DNA of 42,418 nucleotides from Treponema sp. (GCA_031268975.1 JAIRWM010000174.1:1-42418); one strand, 5' to 3'; counted from the first letter of the stretch, positions 6,545-14,988 are shown. Program-made: numbers and translations. The notes: generated by a model from the sequence alone, not told the origin.

Positions 6545-8927
6545 AAAAGCCATACGCCTTCTGGAATTCCACAAAATACGGCAGGCTGTGGCGGACCGGG
6601 CGCTGTGCGCCGGATCTGCGGAAATAATCCTTGGCGAAATTCCGCTTGTCGATCCTCAAGCTGTGGAAGAACAAAAAGATCGCGTCTCGGCAGTCTGCGA
6701 TCTTGTTAAAACTTCGGGAGACGAAAGGCTTCCGCTGCCTGAAATTGGCTTTCTGCTGCCGAAGCTGGAAGTGGAAGGGGCCGTTCTTGACATTGACGAA
6801 GCGTATGCCCTGGGGCTTTTTACCGAACGGGGGGAGGCGCTTCGCGCCTGGCTTACGCAGGATGAAAAACTGCGGGAGGCCGCGGGAACGGCGCCTGACA
6901 TGAAGCCGGTCCGCGACGAAGTATTCAAGGTTATCGGCAAAGACGGAAAAATACGGGATCTCCGGGAACTGAAAAAAATCCGCCAAAGAATCAGGGATAT
7001 TTCCCGCGATCTGGAAAATGTTACAGCCAGATATACCGCCTCTGAAGAAACCCGGCGCATGCTGCAATCGTCCCTGCCGTCCCAGCGTGACGGCAGGCTT
7101 GTCCTTGCGGTAAAGGCAAACTTTCGCGGCAGAATCAAAGGCATTATTCACGAGCTGTCTTCCACAGGCCAGACGGTTTTTATTGAGCCTGAAGAATCCG
7201 TTGAGAAAAACAATCAGCTTCTTGTTGAACAGAGAAACCTTGAAGCGGAAATCCGTAAACTCCTTGGGGAACTTACCCGGCGCATTGCGCTCCGCCGGAA
7301 AGATCTGACGGAATTTTACCGCCTTGTACTGTATCTTGAAACGCTTCGGGCAAAGGCCCGGTATTCCCTTGATACCGGGGGCCGGTTCGCGCTTGGAGCC
7401 GCGGCGGGAAAGCAAAGCGACGAACCCCGCGCGGGACTCAACGTGGTACAGGCGCGGCATCCGCTTCTGGGGAAAAACGCCGTTCCCGTTGATTTTTCGC
7501 TGGACGGCAAAACCAGAATGGTAATTATTACGGGACCAAATACCGGCGGCAAAACCGTCGCGCTTAAAACGGTAGGTCTCTTTGCCCTCATGAACCAGTC
7601 GGCCCTTGCGCTTCCTGCGGGAGAGGGGACAAGCCTTCCCGTGTTCGACAACGTGTTCGCCGATATCGGGGATGAACAGAGCATAAGCCAGTCACTTTCC
7701 ACTTTTTCCGCCCACATGGTAAACATTGCGTCAATTGTTTCCGAAGCGGCGGAAAATTCCCTTGTGCTGCTTGACGAGCTTGGATCCGGCACAGACCCCG
7801 AAGAAGGCAGCGCCATCGCAATGGCGATTCTCGACCACTTTATTGAAAAAAAAAGTATTGTCGTCGCCACTACTCATCACGGGGTATTGAAAAATTACGG
7901 GTACAGCAGGGAAGGAGTTGAAAACGCTTCGGTAGAGTTTGATCTTAAAACCCTTTCGCCGACATACCGGATTATCATGGGGCTGCCCGGCGAAAGCAGG
8001 GCTCTGGAAATTGCCGCGAGAAACGGCCTTGGCCCGGATCTTGTCGCCCGCGCCAGATCCTGTCTTGACAAAGAACGCTCGGACATATCGGCGCTTATCA
8101 CCGGGCTCAAGGAAAAACACCGGGAGCTTGATACGGTTTCCCGCAGGGCCGCGGAAGAAGAAAAACGACTTAAAGAGGAAAGGCGCAGGGCGGATTTAAA
8201 AGATTTAAGCCTTAAACAAAAAGAACACTTTTTGAAGATGCAGGGCGCTGGAGAGTTCAGACGGCTTCTTTCCGAAAGCAGACAAAAACTTGAAAATCTT
8301 GTCCGGGAACTCCGTGAAGGAGAAATAAACCGGGAAAAAACAACAACCGTAAAAGAATTTATCCGGGAACTGGAAGAAGATTCGAAAACCATAGACGCGG
8401 CCCTCGAAGCGGAGGAAGAAGCCCTCGAGGCAGCTGCCGGGGCCGGGACTGCTTTTACCGGGGCGGAGGGAGCCATTGTTCCCGGCGCGGAGGTACTGCT
8501 GCGGGAAAGCGGGCGGCGGGGCAGGGCGCTGCGAAAAGACAACAAAGGCGGAAGCCCCAGCTGGATTGTGGAAACAGGATCGGTAAAAATGAGTTTTCCC
8601 GAATCGGAACTTGTCCCCGCTTTTCCTTTGGAAAAACAAAAACCCCTCATCAGCGTCGCCGGTTTAAACTTTTCCGCCGAGCCAAAAATCGAGCTGAATG
8701 TTCTTGGCATGAGGCTTGACGAAGCCCTTGAAGCCCTTCGCCGCCAGATAGACGCCGCCGTACTTGCCGAAATGAAAGAATTTTCCGTGGTTCACGGCAA
8801 GGGCGACGGCATACTCCAAAGCGGCGTTCAAAATTACCTCAGGCAGGAAAGCGCCGTGGCGGACTTTCATTTTTCCCGGCCCGAGTCAGGCGGTTTCGGC
8901 AGAACAGAAGTAGTGCTGAAAGGATAA
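6531..8927 (+). CDS. mutS2: endonuclease MutS2 (MutS-family ATPase with Smr domain)
   Basis: A 798-residue MutS2 protein: MutS core and clamp helices (residues 1-300), ATPase with Walker A GPNTGGKT and Walker B LVLLDELGSGTDPEEG followed by the switch histidine region TTHHG, a long Lys/Glu coiled coil (about residues 510-640), and a C-terminal Smr nuclease domain with LGMRLDEAL and VVHGKGDG. Family members suppress recombination or rescue collided ribosomes. The start overlaps the end of rsgA in another frame, which implies translational coupling; pairing with a 30S assembly GTPase is consistent with a ribosome-related role but does not prove it. Confidence 0.95.
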   Translation: MSLNEKAIRLLEFHKIRQAVADRALCAGSAEIILGEIPLVDPQAVEEQKDRVSAVCDLVKTSGDERLPLPEIGFLLPKLEVEGAVLDIDEAYALGLFTERGEALRAWLTQDEKLREAAGTAPDMKPVRDEVFKVIGKDGKIRDLRELKKIRQRIRDISRDLENVTARYTASEETRRMLQSSLPSQRDGRLVLAVKANFRGRIKGIIHELSSTGQTVFIEPEESVEKNNQLLVEQRNLEAEIRKLLGELTRRIALRRKDLTEFYRLVLYLETLRAKARYSLDTGGRFALGAAAGKQSDEPRAGLNVVQARHPLLGKNAVPVDFSLDGKTRMVIITGPNTGGKTVALKTVGLFALMNQSALALPAGEGTSLPVFDNVFADIGDEQSISQSLSTFSAHMVNIASIVSEAAENSLVLLDELGSGTDPEEGSAIAMAILDHFIEKKSIVVATTHHGVLKNYGYSREGVENASVEFDLKTLSPTYRIIMGLPGESRALEIAARNGLGPDLVARARSCLDKERSDISALITGLKEKHRELDTVSRRAAEEEKRLKEERRRADLKDLSLKQKEHFLKMQGAGEFRRLLSESRQKLENLVRELREGEINREKTTTVKEFIRELEEDSKTIDAALEAEEEALEAAAGAGTAFTGAEGAIVPGAEVLLRESGRRGRALRKDNKGGSPSWIVETGSVKMSFPESELVPAFPLEKQKPLISVAGLNFSAEPKIELNVLGMRLDEALEALRRQIDAAVLAEMKEFSVVHGKGDGILQSGVQNYLRQESAVADFHFSRPESGGFGRTEVVLKG

Positions 8928-8954
8928 CGCGGTTCCGCGAAGTTCAGGCTTAAA

Positions 8955-10466
8955 TTAACCGAGTGGTTCGCCGACAAGTTTCCCGAGACTTCTGTCAAGG
9001 CGTATTTTGACATGGCGAAGCGGCTCGGTAACAAAAAGAGCTACCTGGCAAATTTCGATAAGGGTTCCCGGCGCGATTTCGCCCAGAGCTTCAACACAGG
9101 CGCCGTCGAATGAATTAAGGCGGCCAAGAATGGCCGTAATGGCGGCTGTTGTTTTGCCCTGTTCTTCTTCCAGACGTTTCAGCGTTTCTTCCATTTTGGT
9201 TTTTCTTTCGCTGTCCGCGGAGGCAGCCCCTTCCGCCTCCAAAAGTTCTTTGAGCCTGGCAAGCTTTGCGCCGATGATCCGGAGATTGTAATTGAGTTTT
9301 TCTTTTTCCTGGAGGGCGGTAAAGTCGATCCCGCAGTGGATATGAGTTGCCCTGCCGGATTTTTTTCCTATACCCCCTGTTTTTATGCCCTGGACAGCGT
9401 AAATCTCCCCGCCGAGAATCATTCCCTTTTCGCCCATGTCAATTCTTTCCATGGCATAGACAGAAGAATTGATAATATCCGCGTCGACGCTGATCGTTTT
9501 ACGGGAGGCGACTTTGCAGTTTTCGATAAACTTTGTTTTGAGTGCGCCGCCGACCTTTACAAGCGCCCTGCCCCGGCCTATTATGCCCCCTGATACGACA
9601 AGGTCTGTTTTTGTTATCGCTTCAGTAACATCAAATGTTTGTTTGATGTTAAGCGATCCTCCCGAATAAATTTTAAAGCCGTCCGAAACGGGACCTTCAA
9701 TGCTGATGTCTCCGGGAAAAACAATATTTCCCGTGTGATAATCCACGGCGCCTTTTATTTCCAGGGAACTCTGCACACGGAGTACATTCTTTTCTTCGAT
9801 GAACTGGCCGTTTATATCCGCGTAAATAAATTTTCCGTCTGTCTTTGTGTGCTCCCCCCCGGATACTCCTTCGGGCCGGATCGTTCCGTGAGTGATGACA
9901 TTTCCGTATATATCCCTGCCGTCCCGGCCTTCTTTTCTGCCCCTGAGCCGGGCGAGGATCTGGCCTTTTTTTACGATTATAAACGGCGAAAAAGTATGAT
10001 AATCAATTTGGGCGTTTCCTTTAGGATCAGCCGGCGGCAGTTTGAGGTTCGGGTTAAGCTCAAAGTATTCCAGGACTTCTTTTACGGGAGGATCTCCCCT
10101 GGCCAGGACAATGTTTTTACAGATTTTCCGGTTCATGTTACAGTCGCCGGCCGCTTCCTGTATGTTTTCCCAGAGCAGGCCGTGGACAACATTAAGCCGC
10201 GCAAGGGCTCCGGCGATGGAATCGGCCTTGAGCGGCCGGCTGTTTCCCACAGGCGGGTAAAAATCGCCCCACGCTTCAAGGTTGTCTTCGGTAAAGTGAA
10301 CCGCCACATTACCGTCGTTTTGGCCCCCGGGCAGCAGCGTGATTTTTTCATTTACCGGGTTTTCGGAAGAATCTTCGCCTGACAAAGCTGAACTTTTCCC
10401 CACATTCCGTCCGGCAGCGGGTTCCCGGGAAGGGGTTTTCTGGTTAGTCGGCACGTTTGTTCCCAT
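8955..10466 (-). CDS. FapA / DUF342 family protein
   Basis: About 503 residues from ATG 10466. After a variable N-terminus come the FapA-type N-terminal region (LNPNLKLPPADPKGNAQIDYH) and a right-handed beta-helix-like segment of short repeats (GAVDYHTGNIVFPGDISIEG, GRALVKVGGALKTKFIENC, GEIYAVQGIKTGGIG). A Glu/Lys-rich coiled coil follows (about residues 370-450). DUF342 proteins are cytoplasmic and linked to polar or flagellar regulation in other bacteria; no such partner is adjacent here. A longer frame starts at TTG 10490, but its extra residues would overlap the AAAGGG that best serves ATG 10466. Confidence 0.85.
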   Translation of the reverse strand: MGTNVPTNQKTPSREPAAGRNVGKSSALSGEDSSENPVNEKITLLPGGQNDGNVAVHFTEDNLEAWGDFYPPVGNSRPLKADSIAGALARLNVVHGLLWENIQEAAGDCNMNRKICKNIVLARGDPPVKEVLEYFELNPNLKLPPADPKGNAQIDYHTFSPFIIVKKGQILARLRGRKEGRDGRDIYGNVITHGTIRPEGVSGGEHTKTDGKFIYADINGQFIEEKNVLRVQSSLEIKGAVDYHTGNIVFPGDISIEGPVSDGFKIYSGGSLNIKQTFDVTEAITKTDLVVSGGIIGRGRALVKVGGALKTKFIENCKVASRKTISVDADIINSSVYAMERIDMGEKGMILGGEIYAVQGIKTGGIGKKSGRATHIHCGIDFTALQEKEKLNYNLRIIGAKLARLKELLEAEGAASADSERKTKMEETLKRLEEEQGKTTAAITAILGRLNSFDGACVEALGEIAPGTLIEICQVALFVTEPLRHVKIRLDRSLGKLVGEPLG

Positions 10467-10543
10467 AAAGTGTATTGGTTCCCTTTCCAAGTATCGGCAG
10501 TTTTTCTTCGAAGGACAAGATGAAGATGAGCCGCCGCAAAGAC

Positions 10544-10572
10544 TTGCGGGAATGGGACAATTACTGTATATT
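10544..10572 (+). promoter_or_regulatory. argR promoter, leaderless type
   Basis: TTGCGG (10544-10549), 17-base spacer, TATATT (10567-10572), then eight bases to ATG 10581. No Shine-Dalgarno is present, so transcription probably starts at or next to the ATG. Confidence 0.5.
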
Positions 10573-10580
10573 TATGCATA

Positions 10581-11054
10581 ATGAAAGAGCGGCTGGCCCG
10601 TCTGAAAGCGGTCCGGAAATTAATAAAAACGTACAGAATAGAATCTCAGGAAATTCTTTTGGGGCAGCTTGAAAAAGAAGGTTTTCTTGTTACCCAGGCA
10701 ACCCTTTCACGGGATTTAAAGCTGCTCAAAGTAGGTAAAATTTCGGATGGACACAGCGGATATGTCTATTCCCTTCCCGAAGATGACGAGCGCCTGGAAG
10801 CGGAACGTACGTACATACATGACTTTCTGCGCGGCTATATTTCCATAGACTGGTCGGGCAGCCTGGTTGTGATAAAAACCTATTCCGGCCATTCCGACTC
10901 GGTAGCCCTTGCCGTAGACAATCTGGGCCTGGACGATGTCATGGGGACCATTTCCGGCAGGGACAATACCGTTTTTGTCGCCCTCAGGGAAGGCGTTACC
11001 GGGGAAGATTTCATGGCCCACATGAAAGAAAACATCCCCGAATTTGAGGAATAG
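10581..11054 (+). CDS. argR: arginine repressor ArgR family
   Basis: A 157-residue ArgR: N-terminal winged helix (residues 1-75) with the recognition segment TQATLSRDLKLL, then the hexamerisation and arginine-binding domain (residues 85-157) with GHSDSVALAVDNLGLDDVMGTISG. The usual GT-x-A-G-D-D arginine-contact motif reads GTISGRDN, so the first Asp is replaced by Arg; this may alter ligand binding and is worth noting. No arginine biosynthesis gene is in the window. It is divergent from the FapA-like gene and convergent with the ArsR-family gene. Confidence 0.88.
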   Translation: MKERLARLKAVRKLIKTYRIESQEILLGQLEKEGFLVTQATLSRDLKLLKVGKISDGHSGYVYSLPEDDERLEAERTYIHDFLRGYISIDWSGSLVVIKTYSGHSDSVALAVDNLGLDDVMGTISGRDNTVFVALREGVTGEDFMAHMKENIPEFEE

Positions 11055-11073
11055 TGCGTTTTAGGCGGAACGG

Positions 11074-11460
11074 TTACTTTTCACAAACGTGGATCAAACC
11101 CTGCGCGAAAAGCGTCGCCACATGGTCATCGTCCAGAGAATAGTACACAACCTTGCCCTCTTTGCGGTATTTGACCAGTTTGCTCTGTCTGAGCGCCCGT
11201 AGTTGGTGGGATATGGCGGATTTGGTCATACCCAGCAGGACCGCGATATCGCAGACGCACATTTCGGCGTGGAGCAGGGCGCTGATTATCCGCACCCTGG
11301 TAGTATCGCCGAATACCTTGAACAATTCCGCCAGATTTAGGAGGGATTCCTCGTCCGGCATGACTTTTCTGACCTGATTGACAACTTCCTCATGGATGAC
11401 ATTACAGCTGCATTTGTCATCATCAGATTTCCCTGAATGGTTGCTCATATATTCAACCAT
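11074..11460 (-). CDS. ArsR/SmtB-family metal-sensing repressor
   Basis: A 128-residue winged-helix repressor that would leave its operator on binding Zn, Cd or similar ions. Both known metal-site types are visible: N-terminal Cys17 and Cys19 (KCSCNVIHEEVV) with the MCVCDIA motif in the third helix, as in CadC/ZiaR, and a C-terminal DxHx(10)Hx(2)E pattern (DDHVATLFAQGLIHVCE), as in SmtB. The recognition helix is TKSAISHQLRALRQ. No transporter or metallothionein gene is adjacent. A TATAAT box lies five bases before ATG 11460, suggesting a leaderless mRNA. Confidence 0.9.
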   Translation of the reverse strand: MVEYMSNHSGKSDDDKCSCNVIHEEVVNQVRKVMPDEESLLNLAELFKVFGDTTRVRIISALLHAEMCVCDIAVLLGMTKSAISHQLRALRQSKLVKYRKEGKVVYYSLDDDHVATLFAQGLIHVCEK

Positions 11461-11471
11461 ATCGAATTATA
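11430..11471 (-). promoter_or_regulatory. -10 box and palindromic candidate operator of the ArsR-family gene
   Basis: On the minus strand a perfect TATAAT precedes ATG 11460 by five bases. Overlapping the start codon, ATGGTTG and CAACCAT form 7-bp arms around a 10-base AT-rich core, a dyad of the size bound by ArsR/SmtB repressors. Autorepression is inferred. Confidence 0.45.
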
Positions 11472-11581
11472 CCGCCTTTGTCAAGCGGCCGGATCGTTCC
11501 GGAATACCGGATTTTACAGCGGCAACCCGTAAAAGCCCCGAATTTTAATTTTTTTATTATTTGGGTGTATCTCGTTCCCCG

Positions 11582-11735
11582 ATAAACGGTGATAGTTAGA
11601 CTGCACAGGAAACAACGGAGTTTCCAGGGTAGGTCAATTGCAGGAATTTAAAAAAAGCAGGGATATGTAAAAACAATTTAAAAAAGCTCTTTTGCGTGGA
11701 ACGCCGGAATCAATGAGAGTCCGGCGTTTTTTTTC
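11582..11735 (+). ncRNA. candidate structured RNA ending in an intrinsic terminator
   Basis: No gene fits in the 439 bases between the ArsR-family gene and rex. On the plus strand a compound hairpin is visible (CTGCA 11601-11605 with TGCAG 11639-11643, enclosing GGAAAC 11608-11613 with GTTTCC 11620-11625), and the segment ends in a strong terminator at 11700-11734 with no coding sequence before it. I matched it to no known riboswitch or RNA family. The 5' end is unknown. Confidence 0.3.
11700..11734 (+). terminator. orphan intrinsic terminator
   Basis: AACGCCGGA (11700-11708) pairs with TCCGGCGTT (11720-11728), running into eight T residues (11727-11734). It precedes the rex promoter and follows no plus-strand gene nearer than argR. 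Confidence 0.8.
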
Positions 11736-11809
11736 ACTCGCAGCGGGGGACCGCCACTCAGGACAACCCCGGTAAATACCATGTGTCGCGATTTTACCAT
11801 AAAAACGTA

Positions 11810-11838
11810 TTGACAGATAATCTCGATTTTGATACACT
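11810..11838 (+). promoter_or_regulatory. rex promoter
   Basis: TTGACA (11810-11815), exact 17-base spacer, TACACT (11833-11838). Transcription would begin around 11845, inside the palindrome at 11843-11856. Confidence 0.75.
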
Positions 11839-11842
11839 ATCT

Positions 11843-11856
11843 GTGAAAAATTTCAC
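11843..11856. promoter_or_regulatory. Rex-type operator
   Basis: GTGAAAAATTTCAC has GTGAAA/TTTCAC arms around two bases, closely matching the core of Rex operators (TTGTGAAnnnnTTCACAA). It lies on the predicted transcription start of rex, the classic position for NADH-responsive autoregulation. Confidence 0.7.
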
Positions 11857-11899
11857 GGAATACCAGGGCCTGAGATGTCATTCTGTGAACGGAGGTAAA

Positions 11900-12583
11900 A
11901 TGGCGGGGATTTCCGGGCCGTCAAGGGAGCGGCTGCTTCACATACTGCGTATTCTCGAGGCGGGCGCGGGCGCCGTTTTGACCTCCGCCGAGCTGGAAAC
12001 GCTGAGCGGCTGGCCGAGTCATACCATACGGAAGGATATTTCCTGTCTGGGGGAGCCGGAAACGCCGGGAGAGGATCCGGCCGGGGAAGCGGGCACGGCG
12101 CTGGGGGGCAAGGCGGGCTATAACCCGGAGGCTCTCGCGGCGGCGATACGCGGGGCGCTGGGCCTGGACAGGCGGCGTGCCTTCTGCGTGGTCGGCCTTG
12201 GCCGGCTGGGGTCTGCCTTTCTCAATACGGACTGGAACACGGGGGGGAATGGTTCCGGAGGCGGCGGATTTGAACTTGCCGCGGGCTTTGACACAAACGT
12301 AAACCGCGTAGAAATACTTAAATCTCCGGCGCCGCTCTACCCGGCCTACAAAATGGCCGGCATGATAAGCCGCCTGGGTATAGAACTTGCCCTGCTCTGT
12401 GTGCCGGCCGGGGCGGCCCAGGCTTCCGCGGAAAAGCTTGCCGCGGCGGGAATACGGGGTATTGTCAACTTTGCCCCCGCCACGCTGACGCTTCCGGCGG
12501 GCGTGACGGTGCAGAACGTATATGTTATCGATCAACTCCGCGCTTTAGCGGTAAAGATGAACCAGGAAGTAGCCTCGGACTAA
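11900..12583 (+). CDS. rex: redox-sensing transcriptional repressor Rex
   Basis: A 227-residue Rex: N-terminal winged helix (residues 1-75) with GWPSHTIRKDISCLG, a short flexible linker rich in Gly and Pro, then an NAD(H)-binding Rossmann domain starting VVGLGRLGSAF. It ends with the domain-swap helix YVIDQLRALAVKMNQEV. Rex proteins release DNA when NADH/NAD+ rises. The ATG at 11900 has a perfect GGAGGT site; the upstream in-frame start at 11783 would lie before the promoter. It is followed by serC and serA, so redox state may control serine synthesis through read-through from this promoter. Confidence 0.9.
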   Translation: MAGISGPSRERLLHILRILEAGAGAVLTSAELETLSGWPSHTIRKDISCLGEPETPGEDPAGEAGTALGGKAGYNPEALAAAIRGALGLDRRRAFCVVGLGRLGSAFLNTDWNTGGNGSGGGGFELAAGFDTNVNRVEILKSPAPLYPAYKMAGMISRLGIELALLCVPAGAAQASAEKLAAAGIRGIVNFAPATLTLPAGVTVQNVYVIDQLRALAVKMNQEVASD

Positions 12584-12586
12584 GAA

Positions 12587-12622
12587 AGCACTGATTTATT
12601 CAATCGAGAATAAATTAGTGCT
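12587..12622. repeat. gene-tail palindrome, copy 1
   Basis: AGCACTGATTTATTC (12587-12601) and GAATAAATTAGTGCT (12608-12622) form a 15-bp stem with one G-U pair around AATCGA, three bases after the rex stop. Thirty bases (12586-12615) are identical to copy 2 behind serA. Flanking 6- and 8-bp arms extend the hairpin (CGGACT 12576-12581 with AGTCCG 12630-12635; AGGAAGTA 12564-12571 with TACTTCCT 12636-12643). Confidence 0.85.
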
Positions 12623-12646
12623 ACCTTAAAGTCCGTACTTCCTGAA

Positions 12647-12673
12647 CAGCCCCACTTCGGGTGTGGTTTTTTT
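12647..12673 (+). terminator. weak terminator or attenuator between rex and serC
   Basis: CCAC (12652-12655) and GTGG (12663-12666) form a short stem followed by seven T residues. It directly precedes the serC ribosome site, so partial read-through from the rex promoter is likely. Confidence 0.45.
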
Positions 12674-12688
12674 GGAGGAGCAATAGTT

Positions 12689-13801
12689 ATGCGTGTTTAC
12701 AATTTTTCTCCCGGACCTTCAATGCTGCCTTTGTCCGTACTGGAAAAAGCGGCGGCGGAAATGTGCGACGCGAACGGAAGCGGCCAATCTGTCATGGAGA
12801 TGAGCCATCGGTCAAGGGATTTTAAGCCTATCATCGAAAAAACCGAATCGCTGCTCAGGGAACTTATGGGGATAGGGGATGAATACAGCGTACTCTTCCT
12901 CCAGGGTGGAGCTTCGCTCCAGTTTGCCATGCTGCCCCTCAACCTTGCCTCCGGCGGGAACGGGCCGGAGGGAACCGGCGGAAAAAAACGTATCGCGCTG
13001 GTCGATACGGGGATCTGGGCAAAAAAAGCCGCGGATGAAGCGGGAAAGTACGCACTGGTTGATGTCGTTTCATCATCAAAAGATAAAAATTACACTTATA
13101 TTCCCGCGGCTCCCGCGCCTAAAGGCGATGAGGCGTACTATCATATCACCTGGAACAACACAATTGTCGGTACAAAATGGCCTTCCATTCCCGGCACGGG
13201 TTCTGTTCCGCTGGCGGCGGATATTTCAAGCGCTATCCTTTCCGAGCCGCTGGATGTTTCCCGCTTCGGCGTACTGTACGCGGGAGCCCAGAAAAATCTT
13301 GGCCCGGCAGGAACCACGGTGGTGATTATCAAAAAAAGCCTTATCACGCCCGCCCCCGCCTGGGTTCCGGCCATGCTCCGCTACGACACCCACGACAAAG
13401 AGCTTTCCATGTATAACACTCCGCCCTGTTACGGGATATACGTTATCGGTCTGGTACTGGAATGGCTGAAAAACCTGGGGGGACCTGAGGCAATGGGAAA
13501 AATCAACAGGGAAAAGGCCGCGCTTCTTTACGATTATCTGGACTCAAGCAAAATGTTCTATTCGCCGGTAGAAAAAAACTGCCGGAGCCTTATGAACATT
13601 CCCTTTATTCCCCGCGAACAGGATCCGGAAAAACGCGGCATCATCGAGAAACGCTTTGTGTCCGAATCCGCGGCCGCCGGCCTCCTTAACCTGGCAGGTC
13701 ACCGCCTTGTCGGCGGCATGAGGGCCAGCATCTACAACGCCATGCCGGCCCAGGGAGTAAAGGCGCTTGTCGCCTTTATGGAAAAATTTGAAAACTTTTA
13801 A
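12689..13801 (+). CDS. serC: phosphoserine aminotransferase
   Basis: PLP enzyme converting 3-phosphohydroxypyruvate and glutamate to phosphoserine and 2-oxoglutarate. At 370 residues it has the normal length. N-terminal FSPGPSMLP, EMSHRS, the LFLQGGASLQF cofactor loop, and the PLP lysine in YAGAQKNLGPAG are visible, followed by HDKELSMYNTPP and GGMRASIYNA near the C-terminus. ATG 12689 has a GGAGGAG site. serA follows after 11 bases, giving two consecutive steps of serine synthesis in one operon. Confidence 0.96.
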   Translation: MRVYNFSPGPSMLPLSVLEKAAAEMCDANGSGQSVMEMSHRSRDFKPIIEKTESLLRELMGIGDEYSVLFLQGGASLQFAMLPLNLASGGNGPEGTGGKKRIALVDTGIWAKKAADEAGKYALVDVVSSSKDKNYTYIPAAPAPKGDEAYYHITWNNTIVGTKWPSIPGTGSVPLAADISSAILSEPLDVSRFGVLYAGAQKNLGPAGTTVVIIKKSLITPAPAWVPAMLRYDTHDKELSMYNTPPCYGIYVIGLVLEWLKNLGGPEAMGKINREKAALLYDYLDSSKMFYSPVEKNCRSLMNIPFIPREQDPEKRGIIEKRFVSESAAAGLLNLAGHRLVGGMRASIYNAMPAQGVKALVAFMEKFENF

Positions 13802-13812
13802 GGAGAACGGCC

Positions 13813-14985
13813 ATGTTTCGCATACAGACATTAAATAAAATTTCTCCCCAGGGGCTTGAACTTTTCCCCAGGGGCAAATACGAAGTAGCCAGCGAGCTTC
13901 CAAACCCGGACGCGATTCTTGTACGGAGCGCGGACCTTCATTCGGTTACCATTCCCGAATCGGTGATGGCGATAGCCAGGGCCGGGGCGGGGGTCAACAA
14001 CATACCCATTCAGGCGGCCAGCGAGCGCGGCATTGTGGTGTTCAACACTCCGGGGGGCAACGCAAATGCGGTCAAGGAACTTGCCATCGCGGCCATGCTG
14101 CTTTCTTCGCGGAACATTCTGGGCGGATGGTCCTGGGGCGGCAGCATCGCGGACAGGGCGGACGAGGTTCCCGAGCTTGTTGAAAAAGGGAAAAGCAGGT
14201 TTGAAGGCCCCGAACTCAAGGGCAAAACGCTGGGCGTCGTGGGCCTTGGGGCGATTGGCGTAATGGTCGCCAACGACGCCGTTGCCCTGGGCATGCACGT
14301 TACCGGCTACGATCCCTACATTTCCGTAGAGGCCGCCTGGAACCTGGCCCGGTCTGTGGAAAGGGCCGATACCCTTGAGGGGCTTCTGTCCAGAGCCGAC
14401 TACGTTACCCTGCATCTTCCGTTAAGCGACACCACACGGGGCCTGCTTGACGCGGAAAAATTCCGCATCATGAAAAAAGATGCCCGGATTATCAACCTGG
14501 CACGGGGCGGCCTTATTAACGAAGGCGACATTATTGAAGCCCTGAACAACGGTAAACTCGCCGCCTATGTAACAGATTTCCCTACGGCGGAGCTGCTTGG
14601 CTGCGAACGGGCTTTGTGCATTCCTCACCTGGGCGCTTCCACGCCCGAAGCCGAAGACAACTGCGCCGTTATGGCGGTGCGTCAGCTTATGGACTATCTT
14701 GAAAACGGAACGGTGAAAAATTCGGTAAACTATCCCCGGTGCAGGCTCGAATTCCGGTCTTCCCACCGGCTTGTTGTGGCGAACCGGAATATTCCCAACA
14801 TGGTCGGCCAAATTACCACCATACTCGCCGCCGGATCCATTAACATTACCGACCTTATCAATCACCATCAGGGAGGATACGCCTACAACATCATCGACAC
14901 AGAACAGCCCATTCCCCCGGACCTGACGGAAAAAATCAAAGCCATAGACGGAATTATACGGGTCAGGGCTTTGGAACGGGGCTAA
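13813..14985 (+). CDS. serA: D-3-phosphoglycerate dehydrogenase
   Basis: NAD-dependent oxidation of 3-phosphoglycerate, the first step of serine synthesis. The 390 residues include the substrate domain, a Rossmann motif VGLGAIGVMVAND, the catalytic Arg in NLARGGLINEGD, the catalytic His in PHLGASTPEAE, and a C-terminal ACT domain from about residue 320 (NRNIPNMVGQITTILAAGSI) that would bind serine for feedback. It is a short-form SerA. AGGAG precedes the ATG. It is co-transcribed with serC and ends three bases before a second copy of the palindromic repeat. serB is not in the window. Confidence 0.96.
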   Translation: MFRIQTLNKISPQGLELFPRGKYEVASELPNPDAILVRSADLHSVTIPESVMAIARAGAGVNNIPIQAASERGIVVFNTPGGNANAVKELAIAAMLLSSRNILGGWSWGGSIADRADEVPELVEKGKSRFEGPELKGKTLGVVGLGAIGVMVANDAVALGMHVTGYDPYISVEAAWNLARSVERADTLEGLLSRADYVTLHLPLSDTTRGLLDAEKFRIMKKDARIINLARGGLINEGDIIEALNNGKLAAYVTDFPTAELLGCERALCIPHLGASTPEAEDNCAVMAVRQLMDYLENGTVKNSVNYPRCRLEFRSSHRLVVANRNIPNMVGQITTILAAGSINITDLINHHQGGYAYNIIDTEQPIPPDLTEKIKAIDGIIRVRALERG

Positions 14986-14988
14986 GGA

